Source: Schauerella aestuarii
GTDB lineage: Bacteria; Pseudomonadota; Gammaproteobacteria; Burkholderiales; Burkholderiaceae_B
NCBI RefSeq assembly: GCF_009866805.1
Contig: NZ_SIZW01000039.1
Coordinates: 620,001 to 684,000, forward strand
Direction: 5' to 3'
Length of the DNA stretch: 64,000 nucleotides
A model generated the notes under the pieces. The model did no database searches and was not told the DNA's origin. It was given only the letters and a program-made list of their open reading frames with translations. Position numbers and translations under genes: made by a program. How positions within the stretch are numbered: the first letter of the stretch is position 1; each line of letters begins with the position of its first letter. Shown here piece by piece: positions 17,933-27,492 of this stretch.

Positions 17933-19891
17933 TTAGGCGGAAACGGGGCGCATGGGCAGCGCGATGCGCGACGCGCGATCGGCACCGCGAGTGAACGTGA
18001 GTGCGGGCGGACGGCCATGCGGCACTTGGCCGCAATGGTCGGCATCGGCGCCCGCCACGGACACGCGGATGCGGCTACCGGCGGCGAACTGCCAGGCCAC
18101 AGGCAGCAGCCCCAGGCGGATGTGTTCGACGCGCCCGGGCACGAGGGGCGCGGCATCCTGGCGGGTGAAGGTGCGAAACGGCCACGTGGTGCGGTACGTA
18201 TCGGGGCACGGTGTTTCCTTGCGATGCAGCGCGCGCAGCAGGCCTTCGGTCACGTAGCGCTCCGTGCCGTCGGCTTCGATTTCAGTCAGATAAACGAAGA
18301 GCGCGGCATCCGGCTCGCTGGCCGAAAACCATAGATCGGCAATGACGTGACCGGCCAGCTCGGCGGGCGCGGTCAGGGGCGCCGACGTGAAGCTCAGCAT
18401 GCGATCGGTGCGGCCCTGCCAGTCGGGGTAGTACTCGGTGCTGTTGATCGCGGCAATGCGCTCGTAGCGGGTGCCAGCGCCCGTTCCCAGGCTGAAGTCG
18501 ACCTGGCAGGTATCTTCGCCGGCCGTACCGGCTTGCGCCGTCAGTGCGCCGTCGGCAGCGAAGTGCAGCGTGGTGTGCTCGGGTTCGGGCGGCCACTGTG
18601 CCGCCGATTTCCACGCTTGCGCATGCAGGGAGAAGTAATGAACGGGCGCTTCGTCGGCAAGGCTCGTATCAAGGCCCATCAGGTAGTGATCGAAGAAACG
18701 CAGCACTTCGGCAAGCCACGGGAAGTCGGCCATGGTGCTCGTGCGCCACGGCGAGACATCGATGCGTGCGCCGTGATCCCACGGGCCAAGTACGAGGTGA
18801 CGTGGGTTTTTATCGAGTGTGAGAAAGCGGGAGATGGCGGCATTGGAATAACCCGCGCCATCCATCCAGCCCGACATCGACAGAATGGCGACGTCTTCGC
18901 GCACGCCGCCCGATGTCGCGTACGGACTGAACGATGCGGAACTGAACGCGGCGTCGTACGGCAACGCCTCTTCGCGAAACTTGAACTCGGGCATGAATTC
19001 CGTCTGGCGGAAATTGCCCAGATGTTCCGTAATCGCTTGCTTCAGCAGCTCGCCGTTGGGGTCCTCATCCACCGGTTGCGGGCCTTCGTAAGCCGGATTC
19101 GCGTAGTACACGAAGCGATGCAGCATGTGGCGCTGATCGTGATCGAGCGCCACCATCAGATCGTCGTAGCTTTGCGTGAGCGCCTTGAGCTGGATGCCGC
19201 CAGGGAAGTAGTTGTCGGTGTAGGTATCCCACACGGCGAACAGCGGTGCGATGGCTTTGACGGCCGGATGGCCCGTGCTGGCGAGGAAATCCGAAGCGGC
19301 GCCGGGATACGAAATGCCGGTCGCGCCCACCTTGCCGTCAGACCATGGCTGCGCCACGATCCAGTCCACCACTTCGCGGCTGTCGTCACGCTCTTTGGGT
19401 GAACGGAAACTATCGCGCGTGCCGAAGCTCGCACCGGTGCCACGCACGTCGATCACCACCACCACATAGCCGCGCGGCACGAAGTAATCACGGAACTTGG
19501 CCGTGTTCGGGCCGCGATCGCCCTCGGCGTTGGCCGCCATCTTGAAGCGGCGGTAGTACGGGGTGAATAGGGTGAGGGTGGGGTGTTGGGTGGTGCTACC
19601 GCCCTCGTTCAACGGCTCCGGCACATAAACGTCGATCGCCAGACGGCATCCATCGCGCATGGTGAGGTAGCGCGATGCCGGTGCATCGGGCAACCGATAT
19701 GCGACCGGGCGCTGCGCCTCATAGTCATGCGGGGGAATGGACCAGGCGTTGGTGTGGGAAGTTTGAATCGGTGTGGTCATGGTTGCAGCGTTGGATGCGG
19801 CGTTAGGTGTGGCTTTCGATGCGGCTTTGGATGAGACCTCAGATGGCGCTTTCGATGCTTCTTCACCTACTGAGCCAGGCAGTGATGACAT
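17933..19891 (-). CDS. CocE/NonD-family hydrolase (X-Pro dipeptidyl-peptidase-like)
   Basis: 652 residues. The alpha/beta core has YFVPRGYVVVVIDVRGTGAS, the nucleophile elbow GATGISYPG, and the catalytic histidine in LGPWDHGARIDVSPW; the C-terminal jelly-roll domain ends near residue 640. The first 37 residues (repeats such as ASKA and AASN) are low complexity and may not be translated: a second ATG at 19780 begins the conserved part. Neither start has a strong ribosome site. It is divergent from the LysR gene at 20093 and precedes the binding protein gene at 16879. Confidence 0.87.
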   Translation of the reverse strand: MSSLPGSVGEEASKAPSEVSSKAASKATPNAASNAATMTTPIQTSHTNAWSIPPHDYEAQRPVAYRLPDAPASRYLTMRDGCRLAIDVYVPEPLNEGGSTTQHPTLTLFTPYYRRFKMAANAEGDRGPNTAKFRDYFVPRGYVVVVIDVRGTGASFGTRDSFRSPKERDDSREVVDWIVAQPWSDGKVGATGISYPGAASDFLASTGHPAVKAIAPLFAVWDTYTDNYFPGGIQLKALTQSYDDLMVALDHDQRHMLHRFVYYANPAYEGPQPVDEDPNGELLKQAITEHLGNFRQTEFMPEFKFREEALPYDAAFSSASFSPYATSGGVREDVAILSMSGWMDGAGYSNAAISRFLTLDKNPRHLVLGPWDHGARIDVSPWRTSTMADFPWLAEVLRFFDHYLMGLDTSLADEAPVHYFSLHAQAWKSAAQWPPEPEHTTLHFAADGALTAQAGTAGEDTCQVDFSLGTGAGTRYERIAAINSTEYYPDWQGRTDRMLSFTSAPLTAPAELAGHVIADLWFSASEPDAALFVYLTEIEADGTERYVTEGLLRALHRKETPCPDTYRTTWPFRTFTRQDAAPLVPGRVEHIRLGLLPVAWQFAAGSRIRVSVAGADADHCGQVPHGRPPALTFTRGADRASRIALPMRPVSA

Positions 19892-20092
19892 CTCTATTTA
19901 TCTTAGGAACGCATTGCGCGTATCCACAAATACCGATTGCCGATGGTCACATTGGTTAAACCTATCTCCCTGGTGCAGGCTTGAATCCAGACCGTTTTCA
20001 TAGGGGTAATCGCTAGTATGGCGAGGCGCATTCGCGCGCCCGATTAGGACATGATTCGTTATCCGATAACTTCATCCTATGTGGCCTGCGCC

Positions 20093-21019
20093 ATGGACAT
20101 TCGCCAGTTGCGCTATTTCACGCGCATCGTCGAGCTCGAAAGCATCACGGCCGCCGCCGATGCGCTGCATATCGCGCAGCCGTCGTTGAGCCAGCAGGTG
20201 GCCAAGCTGGAAAGCGAGCTCGATACCAAGCTGCTCGTGCGCGGCCCCGCCGGGGTGCAGCCCACGCACACCGGCAGCATCCTGTATCGGCACGCCAAGA
20301 TGGTGATTCGCCAGATGGATGAGGCGCGCGCCGCGGTGGAGCATGGGCGCGATATTCCATCGGGACACGTGAGCATCGGCTTGCCGACCAGCACCTCGCG
20401 CGTGTTGGCCATGCCCCTGATCGAAGCCGTTGCGCAGCACTTGCCGCAGGTCACGTTCGAATTGGTGGAGGGATCGAGTCTCGGGCTGGCCGAATCGGTG
20501 GCCACGCAGCGGTTGGAGTTGGCGATCGCCATGAACGTGCAGCCGCAACCGCGTATGCAGGTCGTGCCGTTGCTTGAAGAGCAGTTGATGCTGGTGGGCC
20601 AGGCGCTCCCCGGTCAGGACGCGGTCACGCTGGCGGAAGTGGCGGCGTTGCCGCTGTTGCTGCCCAGCTTTCCAAATTCAGTGCGTGTGACGGTGGATCG
20701 CGCCTTTGCGGACGCGGCCTTGCCGCTGCGGCTGGTGGCCGAAACCAGCGCGGTATCGATCCTGCTCTCGTCGGTGCAGCGCGGTCACGGCTGGACCATC
20801 CTGCCGTGGTCGGCATTGGCGGGTGCCGAGGGTTTGAACCCGCCGATTGTGGGCACGCCGATCGCCGATCGCGAACTCAAGCGCCGCATCTCGTTGTGCA
20901 TGTCGACCTCGGCGCAAAGCAGTCTCGCTTGCATGGCCGTGCAGCGGCTCACGTTCGAACTCGTACGCGATATGGCGCAGGATGGCCGCTGGAAAGGCGT
21001 GACGTGGCTGGGGGGCTGA
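20093..21019 (+). CDS. LysR-family transcriptional regulator (Nac/Cbl-like)
   Basis: 308 residues from ATG 20093, where LysR similarity begins (MDIRQLRYFTRIVELESITA). The HTH is AAADALHIAQPSLSQQVAKL and the effector domain runs from about 90, with SIGLPTSTSRVLAMPLIEAV. An earlier ATG at 20051 adds 14 residues without family sequence. Divergent from the CocE hydrolase at 17933-19891, which is the probable target together with the binding protein behind it. Confidence 0.9.
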   Translation: MDIRQLRYFTRIVELESITAAADALHIAQPSLSQQVAKLESELDTKLLVRGPAGVQPTHTGSILYRHAKMVIRQMDEARAAVEHGRDIPSGHVSIGLPTSTSRVLAMPLIEAVAQHLPQVTFELVEGSSLGLAESVATQRLELAIAMNVQPQPRMQVVPLLEEQLMLVGQALPGQDAVTLAEVAALPLLLPSFPNSVRVTVDRAFADAALPLRLVAETSAVSILLSSVQRGHGWTILPWSALAGAEGLNPPIVGTPIADRELKRRISLCMSTSAQSSLACMAVQRLTFELVRDMAQDGRWKGVTWLGG

Positions 21020-21037
21020 CGCGTTAAGCTCTCGACT

Positions 21038-21592
21038 ATGAACGACCCGTCACTTTCTATCGCGCATACCCTCAAGCAGTTTCGCAAGGATCGAGGCTGG
21101 AGCCTGGACGCCTGCGCGGCCGCGACCGGTGTAAGCAAGGCGATGTTGGGGCAGATCGAAAGAGGTGAGTCGAGTCCCACGATGGCCACGATGTGGAAGC
21201 TGGCGACCGGACTCAATATTCCGTTCTCGGCGTTTTGGGATGACGCGGCGCGGTTGGCCCCAGGCAGCGCGGCGCCGGTTTACTCTGCCGATCCCGAAGC
21301 TCCAATGAAGGCCACGCTGATCCAGCCGTTCGATGCACGAACAGGGGTAGAGATTCTGGAAGTCGAACTGGCACCGGGCTGCGAACGTCTGGCGCAGGGG
21401 CATCAGTCGGGAATGTTCGAGTATGTGGTCGTCATCGCAGGCACGATGGCGGTATTGCGCGATGGCGAATGGATGGTGCTGGCCGAAGGCGCATCGAGCA
21501 TGTTCGCCGCCGACGCACCGCATGGATATCGCAACGAGGGCGACATGCCAGCGCGGTTTTTAAATGTGATCGTTCGCAAAGGTCAGGTCTGA
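21038..21592 (+). CDS. XRE-family regulator with C-terminal cupin domain
   Basis: 184 residues. An N-terminal XRE helix-turn-helix (LKQFRKDRGWSLDACAAATG, then VSKAMLGQIERGESSPTMAT) is followed by a cupin_2 domain (FEYVVVIAGTMAVLRDGEWM, then ADAPHGYRNEG). The layout is that of PuuR/SutR-like regulators that sense small molecules. It lies 18 bp behind one LysR gene and 8 bp before another, so the three regulators form a single rightward cluster. Confidence 0.92.
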   Translation: MNDPSLSIAHTLKQFRKDRGWSLDACAAATGVSKAMLGQIERGESSPTMATMWKLATGLNIPFSAFWDDAARLAPGSAAPVYSADPEAPMKATLIQPFDARTGVEILEVELAPGCERLAQGHQSGMFEYVVVIAGTMAVLRDGEWMVLAEGASSMFAADAPHGYRNEGDMPARFLNVIVRKGQV

Positions 21593-21600
21593 CCAGAGTC

Positions 21601-22503
21601 ATGTCAAAAATCAATATCCTGCATCTTCAAACGTTGTGTCAGATTGCGCAGCTAGGAAGTTATCAAGCTGCCGCGGATCATCTCTACACCACACAGCCGA
21701 CCGTTTCCGCGCGCATGAGGGAACTGGAGATCAGGCTTGGTTTCCCGGTATTCCAGAAGCGTGGCCGTCGAATGGATCTCACAACGCAGGGGCGAGAGCT
21801 CGTCCAACAGGTGAAGCCCTTGCTCGCCTCATTGGAAGACGTGATCTATGCCCTGGACGATGCGTCTCACGCTTCAGGGCTGATTCGACTGGGCATTGCC
21901 GGCTTGATCGCACAGACTTGGTTCCCTCAGTTCATCACTGCTGCCAGAGCGGCGATGCCGCAGTTGAGTTTCGATGTGGGTGTGGGCCAGACGGCGCTGA
22001 GCGTCAGCAAACTGGAGTCAGGTCACCTGGACCTGGTTTTCATGGCGACCCCATCGCTGACCTCGGATCGCTTTCATGTCGAATCGATCGGTGTTGCCGA
22101 TGTACGGCTGGTGGGAGCGCCGTCGCTCGTCGGACGCGAGAACGAACAGTCGGAGGTCGAATGGCTAGCGCTTCTCCAGACGCAGCCGATCTGGTCGCTG
22201 TCCAGCGAATCGCCCATGCACGCCATCTTGAAAGGTGTACTCCGCGAGCAGAATATTCGAAAGAAGGTCGATATCTGCAATGATGTGCTGACGCTGAAGA
22301 AGCTGATTTGCGGTGGCACGGGAGTCGGGCTGATGACGCATGCCTTGATCGAGCAAGAGTTGAAACGGGGCGAACTCGTCGTATTGAAGAACGCACCGCC
22401 CCTGCCGCAAATCAACTTCAATGCGGCATGGGGCATCGATCAAAGTCAGACAGTCATTCGGCGACTGGTCAAGCTGGCTAAGGCGATGTCGACCTTTCGC
22501 TGA
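21601..22503 (+). CDS. LysR-family transcriptional regulator
   Basis: 300 residues. The HTH is visible as LHLQTLCQIAQLGSYQAAAD, then LYTTQPTVSARMRELEIRLG, and the effector domain has IRLGIAGLIAQTWFPQFI and a glycine-rich GGTGVGLMTHALI. ATG 21601 lies 8 bp after the XRE-cupin stop. It converges with the Bug - ALDH - GMC operon (22558-26842) and is the nearest candidate for its control, although LysR regulators more often sit divergent from their target. Confidence 0.9.
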   Translation: MSKINILHLQTLCQIAQLGSYQAAADHLYTTQPTVSARMRELEIRLGFPVFQKRGRRMDLTTQGRELVQQVKPLLASLEDVIYALDDASHASGLIRLGIAGLIAQTWFPQFITAARAAMPQLSFDVGVGQTALSVSKLESGHLDLVFMATPSLTSDRFHVESIGVADVRLVGAPSLVGRENEQSEVEWLALLQTQPIWSLSSESPMHAILKGVLREQNIRKKVDICNDVLTLKKLICGGTGVGLMTHALIEQELKRGELVVLKNAPPLPQINFNAAWGIDQSQTVIRRLVKLAKAMSTFR

Positions 22504-22557
22504 CGAGACGACCGTGCGACACAATCCGTCGAGATCGGCACCTCGTTCGACGCCACG

Positions 22558-23568
22558 TCATTCAGGCTTCACGCCTGCATCGCCAAGCAGCTTGTGCCAT
22601 TTCGCAACCTCATCGACCAGAAGCGCCTGGGCGCCAACCAGACTGCGGTGTTCTGCGGTCGGCACGACAACACCGGTTTGTGCATAGCGCTCTTTGAGAT
22701 CGGGGTCGGTAAGCGCTTTGTTGATCGCCGCATTAAGCTTGCTGGTGATTTCAGGCGGCGTGCCGCTCCTCACCATCACCATGTTCCAGATCGTGAAGTC
22801 CAGAGATTTGAATGCGCTCTCACTGGTCGAGGGCACATCAGGCAACACACTCGCGCGTTTGGGGCCCAGCACAGCCAGACCTTTGATCTTTCCGCCGGCG
22901 ATGGAGCTTACGGCCGTACTGATGCTTTCGACGGTGTAATCGATCAGACCCGCCATGACGTCGGAGTTGGCTTGGGCAGCGCCACGATAGTGAACCGGTG
23001 TGACGTTGATTCCCAACGCGGCATTGAGCATTATGCCGCCCAGGAAAGCACCAGATCCGATGCCCGCATCACCGAAGTTCATCGTTGCGTCATTGGCCTT
23101 CGCGTATTTGGCGAATTCGTCGAGATTGGACGCCGGGAAATTGGCCCGCACTGACAGCACCTGAGGCGTATCGCCCACGGAAGCGATAGCGGTGAAATCC
23201 TTGAGGATGTCATAAGGCAAGTTCTTGTACACCGAGGGATTCGCCGCGAGCGTCCCCACATTCCCCAAAAGAATGGTGTATCCATCTGCGGCGGCTCGAG
23301 CCACTTTGGACTGTCCAATGGTGCCGCCTGCGCCCGGCAGATTCTCCACAATGACGGGCTGCTTGAGTTCCTTGGAAAGACTCACGCCAATCGTTCTTGC
23401 CAAGACATCGGTGGCCCCGCCAGCCGTGTACGGCACGACCAAACTGATGGGGCGTTCCGGATAGCTGCCCGCCTGGGCACTTGCCGTCATCGCGATACCC
23501 ATAACGCCTGCAAAAGCGAGAGCGGAAAGGCGTCTTTTTGGGGCGAGTATGCCCGTGTTGGTGTTCAT
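22558..23568 (-). CDS. Bug-family (TctC-like) tripartite tricarboxylate transporter binding protein
   Basis: 336 residues from ATG 23568, with GGAG upstream; the frame is open further but lacks family sequence. A signal peptide (ALAFAGVMGIAMTASAQA) precedes the Bug motif YPERPISLVVPYTAGGATD. IVENLPGAGGTIGQSKVARA and YRGAAQANSDVMAGLIDYTV are typical for this family, which binds carboxylates in the periplasm. No TctA/TctB membrane genes are adjacent, as is usual for Bug proteins. It is the last gene of an operon with the aldehyde dehydrogenase and GMC oxidoreductase genes. Confidence 0.93.
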   Translation of the reverse strand: MNTNTGILAPKRRLSALAFAGVMGIAMTASAQAGSYPERPISLVVPYTAGGATDVLARTIGVSLSKELKQPVIVENLPGAGGTIGQSKVARAAADGYTILLGNVGTLAANPSVYKNLPYDILKDFTAIASVGDTPQVLSVRANFPASNLDEFAKYAKANDATMNFGDAGIGSGAFLGGIMLNAALGINVTPVHYRGAAQANSDVMAGLIDYTVESISTAVSSIAGGKIKGLAVLGPKRASVLPDVPSTSESAFKSLDFTIWNMVMVRSGTPPEITSKLNAAINKALTDPDLKERYAQTGVVVPTAEHRSLVGAQALLVDEVAKWHKLLGDAGVKPE

Positions 23569-23755
23569 GCTTGTCTCCAGTGTTTTTAGAATTGCTTCAT
23601 GATCGAGCGAAACTACTCGGCGCGTACTACTTGCCGTTCTCTTCGAGATTGAGTTGATGACGTGCGAACGGATACCCCCGGCGCGCTCGAACACAAGCAG
23701 GCCCGGTGTTTTCAAAGATGGGTTGGTGTGCCCTCGCTTTGGAGGGCACCGGCAT

Positions 23756-25216
23756 TTATGCCACGGGATCTCGCAGCGAGAACGTCACGACTTTTTCATC
23801 TGTCATGTCGCGGATGGCGTACTTCGGTCCCTCCACGCCGTAGCCACTATCTTTCACTCCTCCGTAGGGCATGCCATCGTTGCGCGAACTCGACGTCTCA
23901 TTGACGTGCAGGCCTCCGACCCGAAGATTGCGCGCCAGGTAAAACGCAGTATTCAAATCATTGGTAAAGACGCCCGTGGCCAATCCGTAAGGTGTTGCGT
24001 TGATACCGTCGACCGCCTCCGTTATGGCGTCGAACGGGATGAGGGTGACGACAGGCGCAAATATCTCAAGGTCGAATACTTTCATTCCTGCGCGTACATC
24101 AGAAAGAATTGTCGGCGCGAGAACGGACTTGTCGCGTTGACCACCGTGGACCAGACGTGCACCCATGCTTACCGCTTCTGCCACCCACGACTCGGCACGC
24201 ACCGCTTCTTTCTCGGCAATCATGGGGCCGACATCGATATCGGATCCCTGAGGGTTGCCGGTTTTGAGTGCGCTTGTTGCCTGCGCCAGTTTGGCGGTGA
24301 ATTCGTCGATACGCGAGCGAGCCACATACAGCCGTTGAATGGATGTGCAAACCTGTCCGGCTTTGCGAAACGTGGCACGCATGATCCGCGGCAACGCCAT
24401 ATCGATGTCGGCATCTTCGCAAACGACGGTGCAGGCGATACTGCCCAGTTCGAGTTGAGTACGGCGGCGACCGGCTTTCTGCTGAATGATGCGCCCAACG
24501 CGAGTGCTGCCTGTGAAGGTATAGAAGTCGATATCCTGTTCATCGAGCAGGTATTCGCCAGCTTCGGCGCCTTCCCCATGCACAAGCGACAGCAGCTCAG
24601 GTGGCCACCCGGCTTCGAGCAACGCGTCGCAAATCATGCTGGCCGTGAGGGGTGTGAAGCCAGACGGCTTCAGAATGACAGCGTTGCCTGCGGCGATGGC
24701 AGGCGCGATCTTGTGCAGCAATGCATTGAATGGCGCATTGAACGGTGTGATCGCACACACGATGCCAACCGGCATCCGGATGGTGAACGCAATGCGATCC
24801 TTTTGTCCTGGATTGCCGTCCATGGGGATCATTTCGCCGCAGATACGCTTCGACTCCTCTGCAGCGATCTCGAGCGTATCCAAGCCGCGGGCAATTTCGT
24901 TGCCGGCTTCAGCCTGGGTGAAGCCGGCCTCCAGTGTCATGATGTCGACGAATTGAGACTTTTTGGCAGTGATGATGTCGCCGGCTTTACGCAGGATGCG
25001 TGAACGTTCGTAGCCGTCGGGCACGTTTTTCAGATGACGCCGGGCACCTGCAACGGCTTGCTGGATATGTTCTTTCGATGTTCGGTCGACATGCGCGATC
25101 ACCTCATGAGAGAACCGGTTGAGCACGGCGAATGTAGTGCCGCTTTCCACGCGTTTCCCATTGATCAAGCTCAAGGTCGAGACTGATTTCAGCGTTTCGA
25201 GAATCTGATTGGACAT
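23756..25216 (-). CDS. NAD(P)-dependent aldehyde dehydrogenase
   Basis: 486 residues, normal length for the family. Motifs in order: cofactor region CAITPFNAPFNALLHKIAPA, FTGSTRVGRII, the general base in LELGSIA, and the catalytic cysteine in KAGQVCTSIQRLYVA. The C-terminal third has the family strand IFAPVVTLIPF. It lies between the GMC oxidoreductase (21 bp upstream) and the Bug gene, so it probably oxidises the aldehyde made by the GMC enzyme to a carboxylate. Resembles the lactaldehyde/glycolaldehyde-type ALDHs. Confidence 0.93.
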   Translation of the reverse strand: MSNQILETLKSVSTLSLINGKRVESGTTFAVLNRFSHEVIAHVDRTSKEHIQQAVAGARRHLKNVPDGYERSRILRKAGDIITAKKSQFVDIMTLEAGFTQAEAGNEIARGLDTLEIAAEESKRICGEMIPMDGNPGQKDRIAFTIRMPVGIVCAITPFNAPFNALLHKIAPAIAAGNAVILKPSGFTPLTASMICDALLEAGWPPELLSLVHGEGAEAGEYLLDEQDIDFYTFTGSTRVGRIIQQKAGRRRTQLELGSIACTVVCEDADIDMALPRIMRATFRKAGQVCTSIQRLYVARSRIDEFTAKLAQATSALKTGNPQGSDIDVGPMIAEKEAVRAESWVAEAVSMGARLVHGGQRDKSVLAPTILSDVRAGMKVFDLEIFAPVVTLIPFDAITEAVDGINATPYGLATGVFTNDLNTAFYLARNLRVGGLHVNETSSSRNDGMPYGGVKDSGYGVEGPKYAIRDMTDEKVVTFSLRDPVA

Positions 25217-25237
25217 CGCTCTATCTCCGTAAATTGA

Positions 25238-26842
25238 TTACGCCGTCGCCAAGATCATGTCGGCGGCTTTTTCCCCAATCATCAAGCTGGCCGCCAAGGT
25301 GTTGGCGGAGGGCACTTGGGGCATGATGGAAGCGTCGGCCACGCGCAGGTTCGAGATGCCGTGCACGCGCAGCTGAGCATCGACGACGGCCATGGGGTCG
25401 CTATGCGGCCCCATCTTGCAGGTACCCACCATGTGATAGCCCGACGTACCCTTCGATCGCGCGTAGTCGAGCCATTCGTCGTCAGTGGAAACGTTCCTGC
25501 CCGGCAGCAGCTCGGTGTCAAGATAGCGGGACATTGCCGGCGACGACATCAGTTGGCGCGCGATCTTCAACGCTTCGACGATGGTGCGCTGATCGAGTTC
25601 GTGCGATAGAAAGTTGGGCTGCACGGTTGGCGCCTGGTGATAGTCATGTGATTGAATCCGCACATAGCCACTGCTCTCGGGGCGCTGTTGGCGTGCGCCT
25701 GTGCTCATGCCCGGCGAATCATCAAGCACATAATTGCTGCCGGCCTTGTAGCTGGCAGGCGTGAACAGTATCTGGATATCGCCTCGCATTGGGCTCAGTT
25801 TGGTATTCCAGAACACATGCACCAACGATGGGCTGAGACTCAGAATGCTTGGCTTGCCTGCAAACCATTTCAAAATCTCATTGCCGAGACGCCAGCCTTT
25901 GGACAACTCGTTCAGCGTAATCACGGATTTCGCTCTGGCGATGCTTCGCACCGTGTAGTGATCGCGAAAATTCGCGCCCACGCCGGGTAGCCCCTTGCGC
26001 AAGGGAATGCCGTGGCGCGCCAGGAGTTCGGCCGGACCCAGGCCCGACAGCTGAAGAATCTTTGGCGAGTTGACGGCGCCAGCGTTGATGATCACCTCGC
26101 GGCGTGCGTAGAGCCGGTAGGTATTGCCAGCTTTGTTGTAAACGACGCCAATGGCGCGATGGCCGTCGAAAAGGATCTCGGATACCACGGCGTCGGTCTT
26201 GAGTTCGACACGTCCGGTTTTCATCGCCGGCCGCAGAAACGCATCCGAGCAATTCACGCGCTTGTTCTTGTAGATATATCGTTGAAAGTAACCCGCTCCA
26301 GTTTGGTTTTCACCGTTGTAGTCAGGGTTCGATGGGATGCCGAACTCGTTGCATCCGTTTATGAATGCGTCGCAGAGCGCTGAGGTCCAATCGGAATTGG
26401 TGATCGGGAGCTCACCGTTGATTCCGCGATATGCGGGGTCGCAGTCACCGATGCGTCGTTCTGAACGTTTGAAGTAGGGCAGTACATCTCGATAACCCCA
26501 GCCAGGATTACCCATTTTCTCCCAATCGTCGAAGTCTTCTCGCTGGCCTCTTGAATAGACGAGCCCATTGACGGAGCTCGAACCGCCGACGACGCGCCCT
26601 TGTGGCATGGCGATCTTCCGCCCATGTGTGGCATCCGAAGGCTCGGTTTGATAATCCCACGTGACGCGTCCGCTGTAGAGCGTCTTCACAAATCCTGCAG
26701 GCACGCGGATGAAGAAGTTCTTATCGTCACGACCCGCCTCCAGGACGCAGATGCTGGCGTCGCTTCGTTCGCTGAGCCGCCTCGCAATCACGGATCCTGA
26801 GGGACCCGAGCCTACGATGACGTAATCCACATATTCCTTCAT
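25238..26842 (-). CDS. GMC-family FAD-dependent alcohol/choline dehydrogenase
   Basis: 534 residues. The N-terminal FAD-binding motif YVIVGSGPSGSVIARRLSER is followed by the GMC signature GRVVGGSSSVNGLVYSRGQ and, in the middle, INAGAVNSPKILQLSGLGPA. The C-terminal active-site region (GYHMVGTCKMG, then MPQVPSANTLAASLMIGEKA) has the His/Asn pair expected for alcohol oxidation. It is the first gene of the operon GMC - ALDH - Bug, a layout that fits a two-step oxidation of a primary alcohol plus capture of a related acid. Confidence 0.93.
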   Translation of the reverse strand: MKEYVDYVIVGSGPSGSVIARRLSERSDASICVLEAGRDDKNFFIRVPAGFVKTLYSGRVTWDYQTEPSDATHGRKIAMPQGRVVGGSSSVNGLVYSRGQREDFDDWEKMGNPGWGYRDVLPYFKRSERRIGDCDPAYRGINGELPITNSDWTSALCDAFINGCNEFGIPSNPDYNGENQTGAGYFQRYIYKNKRVNCSDAFLRPAMKTGRVELKTDAVVSEILFDGHRAIGVVYNKAGNTYRLYARREVIINAGAVNSPKILQLSGLGPAELLARHGIPLRKGLPGVGANFRDHYTVRSIARAKSVITLNELSKGWRLGNEILKWFAGKPSILSLSPSLVHVFWNTKLSPMRGDIQILFTPASYKAGSNYVLDDSPGMSTGARQQRPESSGYVRIQSHDYHQAPTVQPNFLSHELDQRTIVEALKIARQLMSSPAMSRYLDTELLPGRNVSTDDEWLDYARSKGTSGYHMVGTCKMGPHSDPMAVVDAQLRVHGISNLRVADASIMPQVPSANTLAASLMIGEKAADMILATA

Positions 26843-27116
26843 TTGCGCTGCGCAAAGTGCGCTCTCCGTTTCACTGAGCGCAGAATATGTCGGCAGTCAC
26901 ATGGAAACAATCAATATTTTGCTATGGTTAAGCATCGGTTTTATTGATGTTTTGGGCGAGTGCGAGGCGTATTGGTCGACGCCCGCGCAGAAGTGAAAAT
27001 TGATCACTGTCGCCCACACAGCGGCTCCGATGAAGACTGCCGCAGCCTAGCAGTTGTTTGGGGTGTCTTGCTCGCCACGTTCGAGTGTCAGCGTTTGCGA
27101 ACGCCAACGTGTGAAA
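26843..27116. other. Intergenic region upstream of the GMC operon
   Basis: This 274-bp stretch holds no gene I can support. It should contain the promoter of the leftward GMC operon; bases 26900-26950 are AT-rich. No clear terminator was found for the DUF4387 gene ending at 27117. Confidence 0.4.
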
Positions 27117-27485
27117 TTAACCCTGCACCGCAATCCGCGTCAGCGGCACATGCTGCTGGCACCCATACACATCGCGATCCTCCAGATCGCCCGAACTTAC
27201 CGTTCGGCGGATCGTGACCTTGATCGCCATGCCGGCATCGAACGGCGTACACACGAGCACTTGCTTGACTGGAATGCCGAAGGCGGCGGCGATCGTGTCC
27301 ACACTGATGGCGCCACTGTTCTTGACGATGTCGTAGGGTGCGCGGTCGTCGAACATCACATCGAACGTGACCTCGAAGGGGCCGGAATTCTTGCTGCGGA
27401 TGACTTTCGCGTAGTCGGTCAGCGGGCGGGAGGGTGCAGGCATGGTTGTCTCGGCAGGTTTGGGTGTTTGCACTTGGATCGACAC
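27117..27485 (-). CDS. DUF4387 family protein
   Basis: 122 residues from GTG 27485, 7 bp after the stop of the AtuA-like gene, with AGG upstream; ATG 27443 is an alternative. The core AKVIRSKNSGPFEVTFDVMF is typical of DUF4387. Members are almost always found right behind a DUF1446/AtuA-like gene, as here, and probably act as its small partner subunit. The biochemical role is not established. Confidence 0.88.
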   Translation of the reverse strand: MSIQVQTPKPAETTMPAPSRPLTDYAKVIRSKNSGPFEVTFDVMFDDRAPYDIVKNSGAISVDTIAAAFGIPVKQVLVCTPFDAGMAIKVTIRRTVSSGDLEDRDVYGCQQHVPLTRIAVQG

Positions 27486-27492
27486 GACGTGC

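Noticed and set aside
18347-19402. A 351-codon open frame opposite the CocE hydrolase
   Set aside because: It lies wholly inside a recognised gene on the other strand and looks like a GC-rich shadow.
23654-25003. A 449-codon open frame opposite the aldehyde dehydrogenase
   Set aside because: The opposite strand encodes a full aldehyde dehydrogenase with all motifs; the frame is a shadow.
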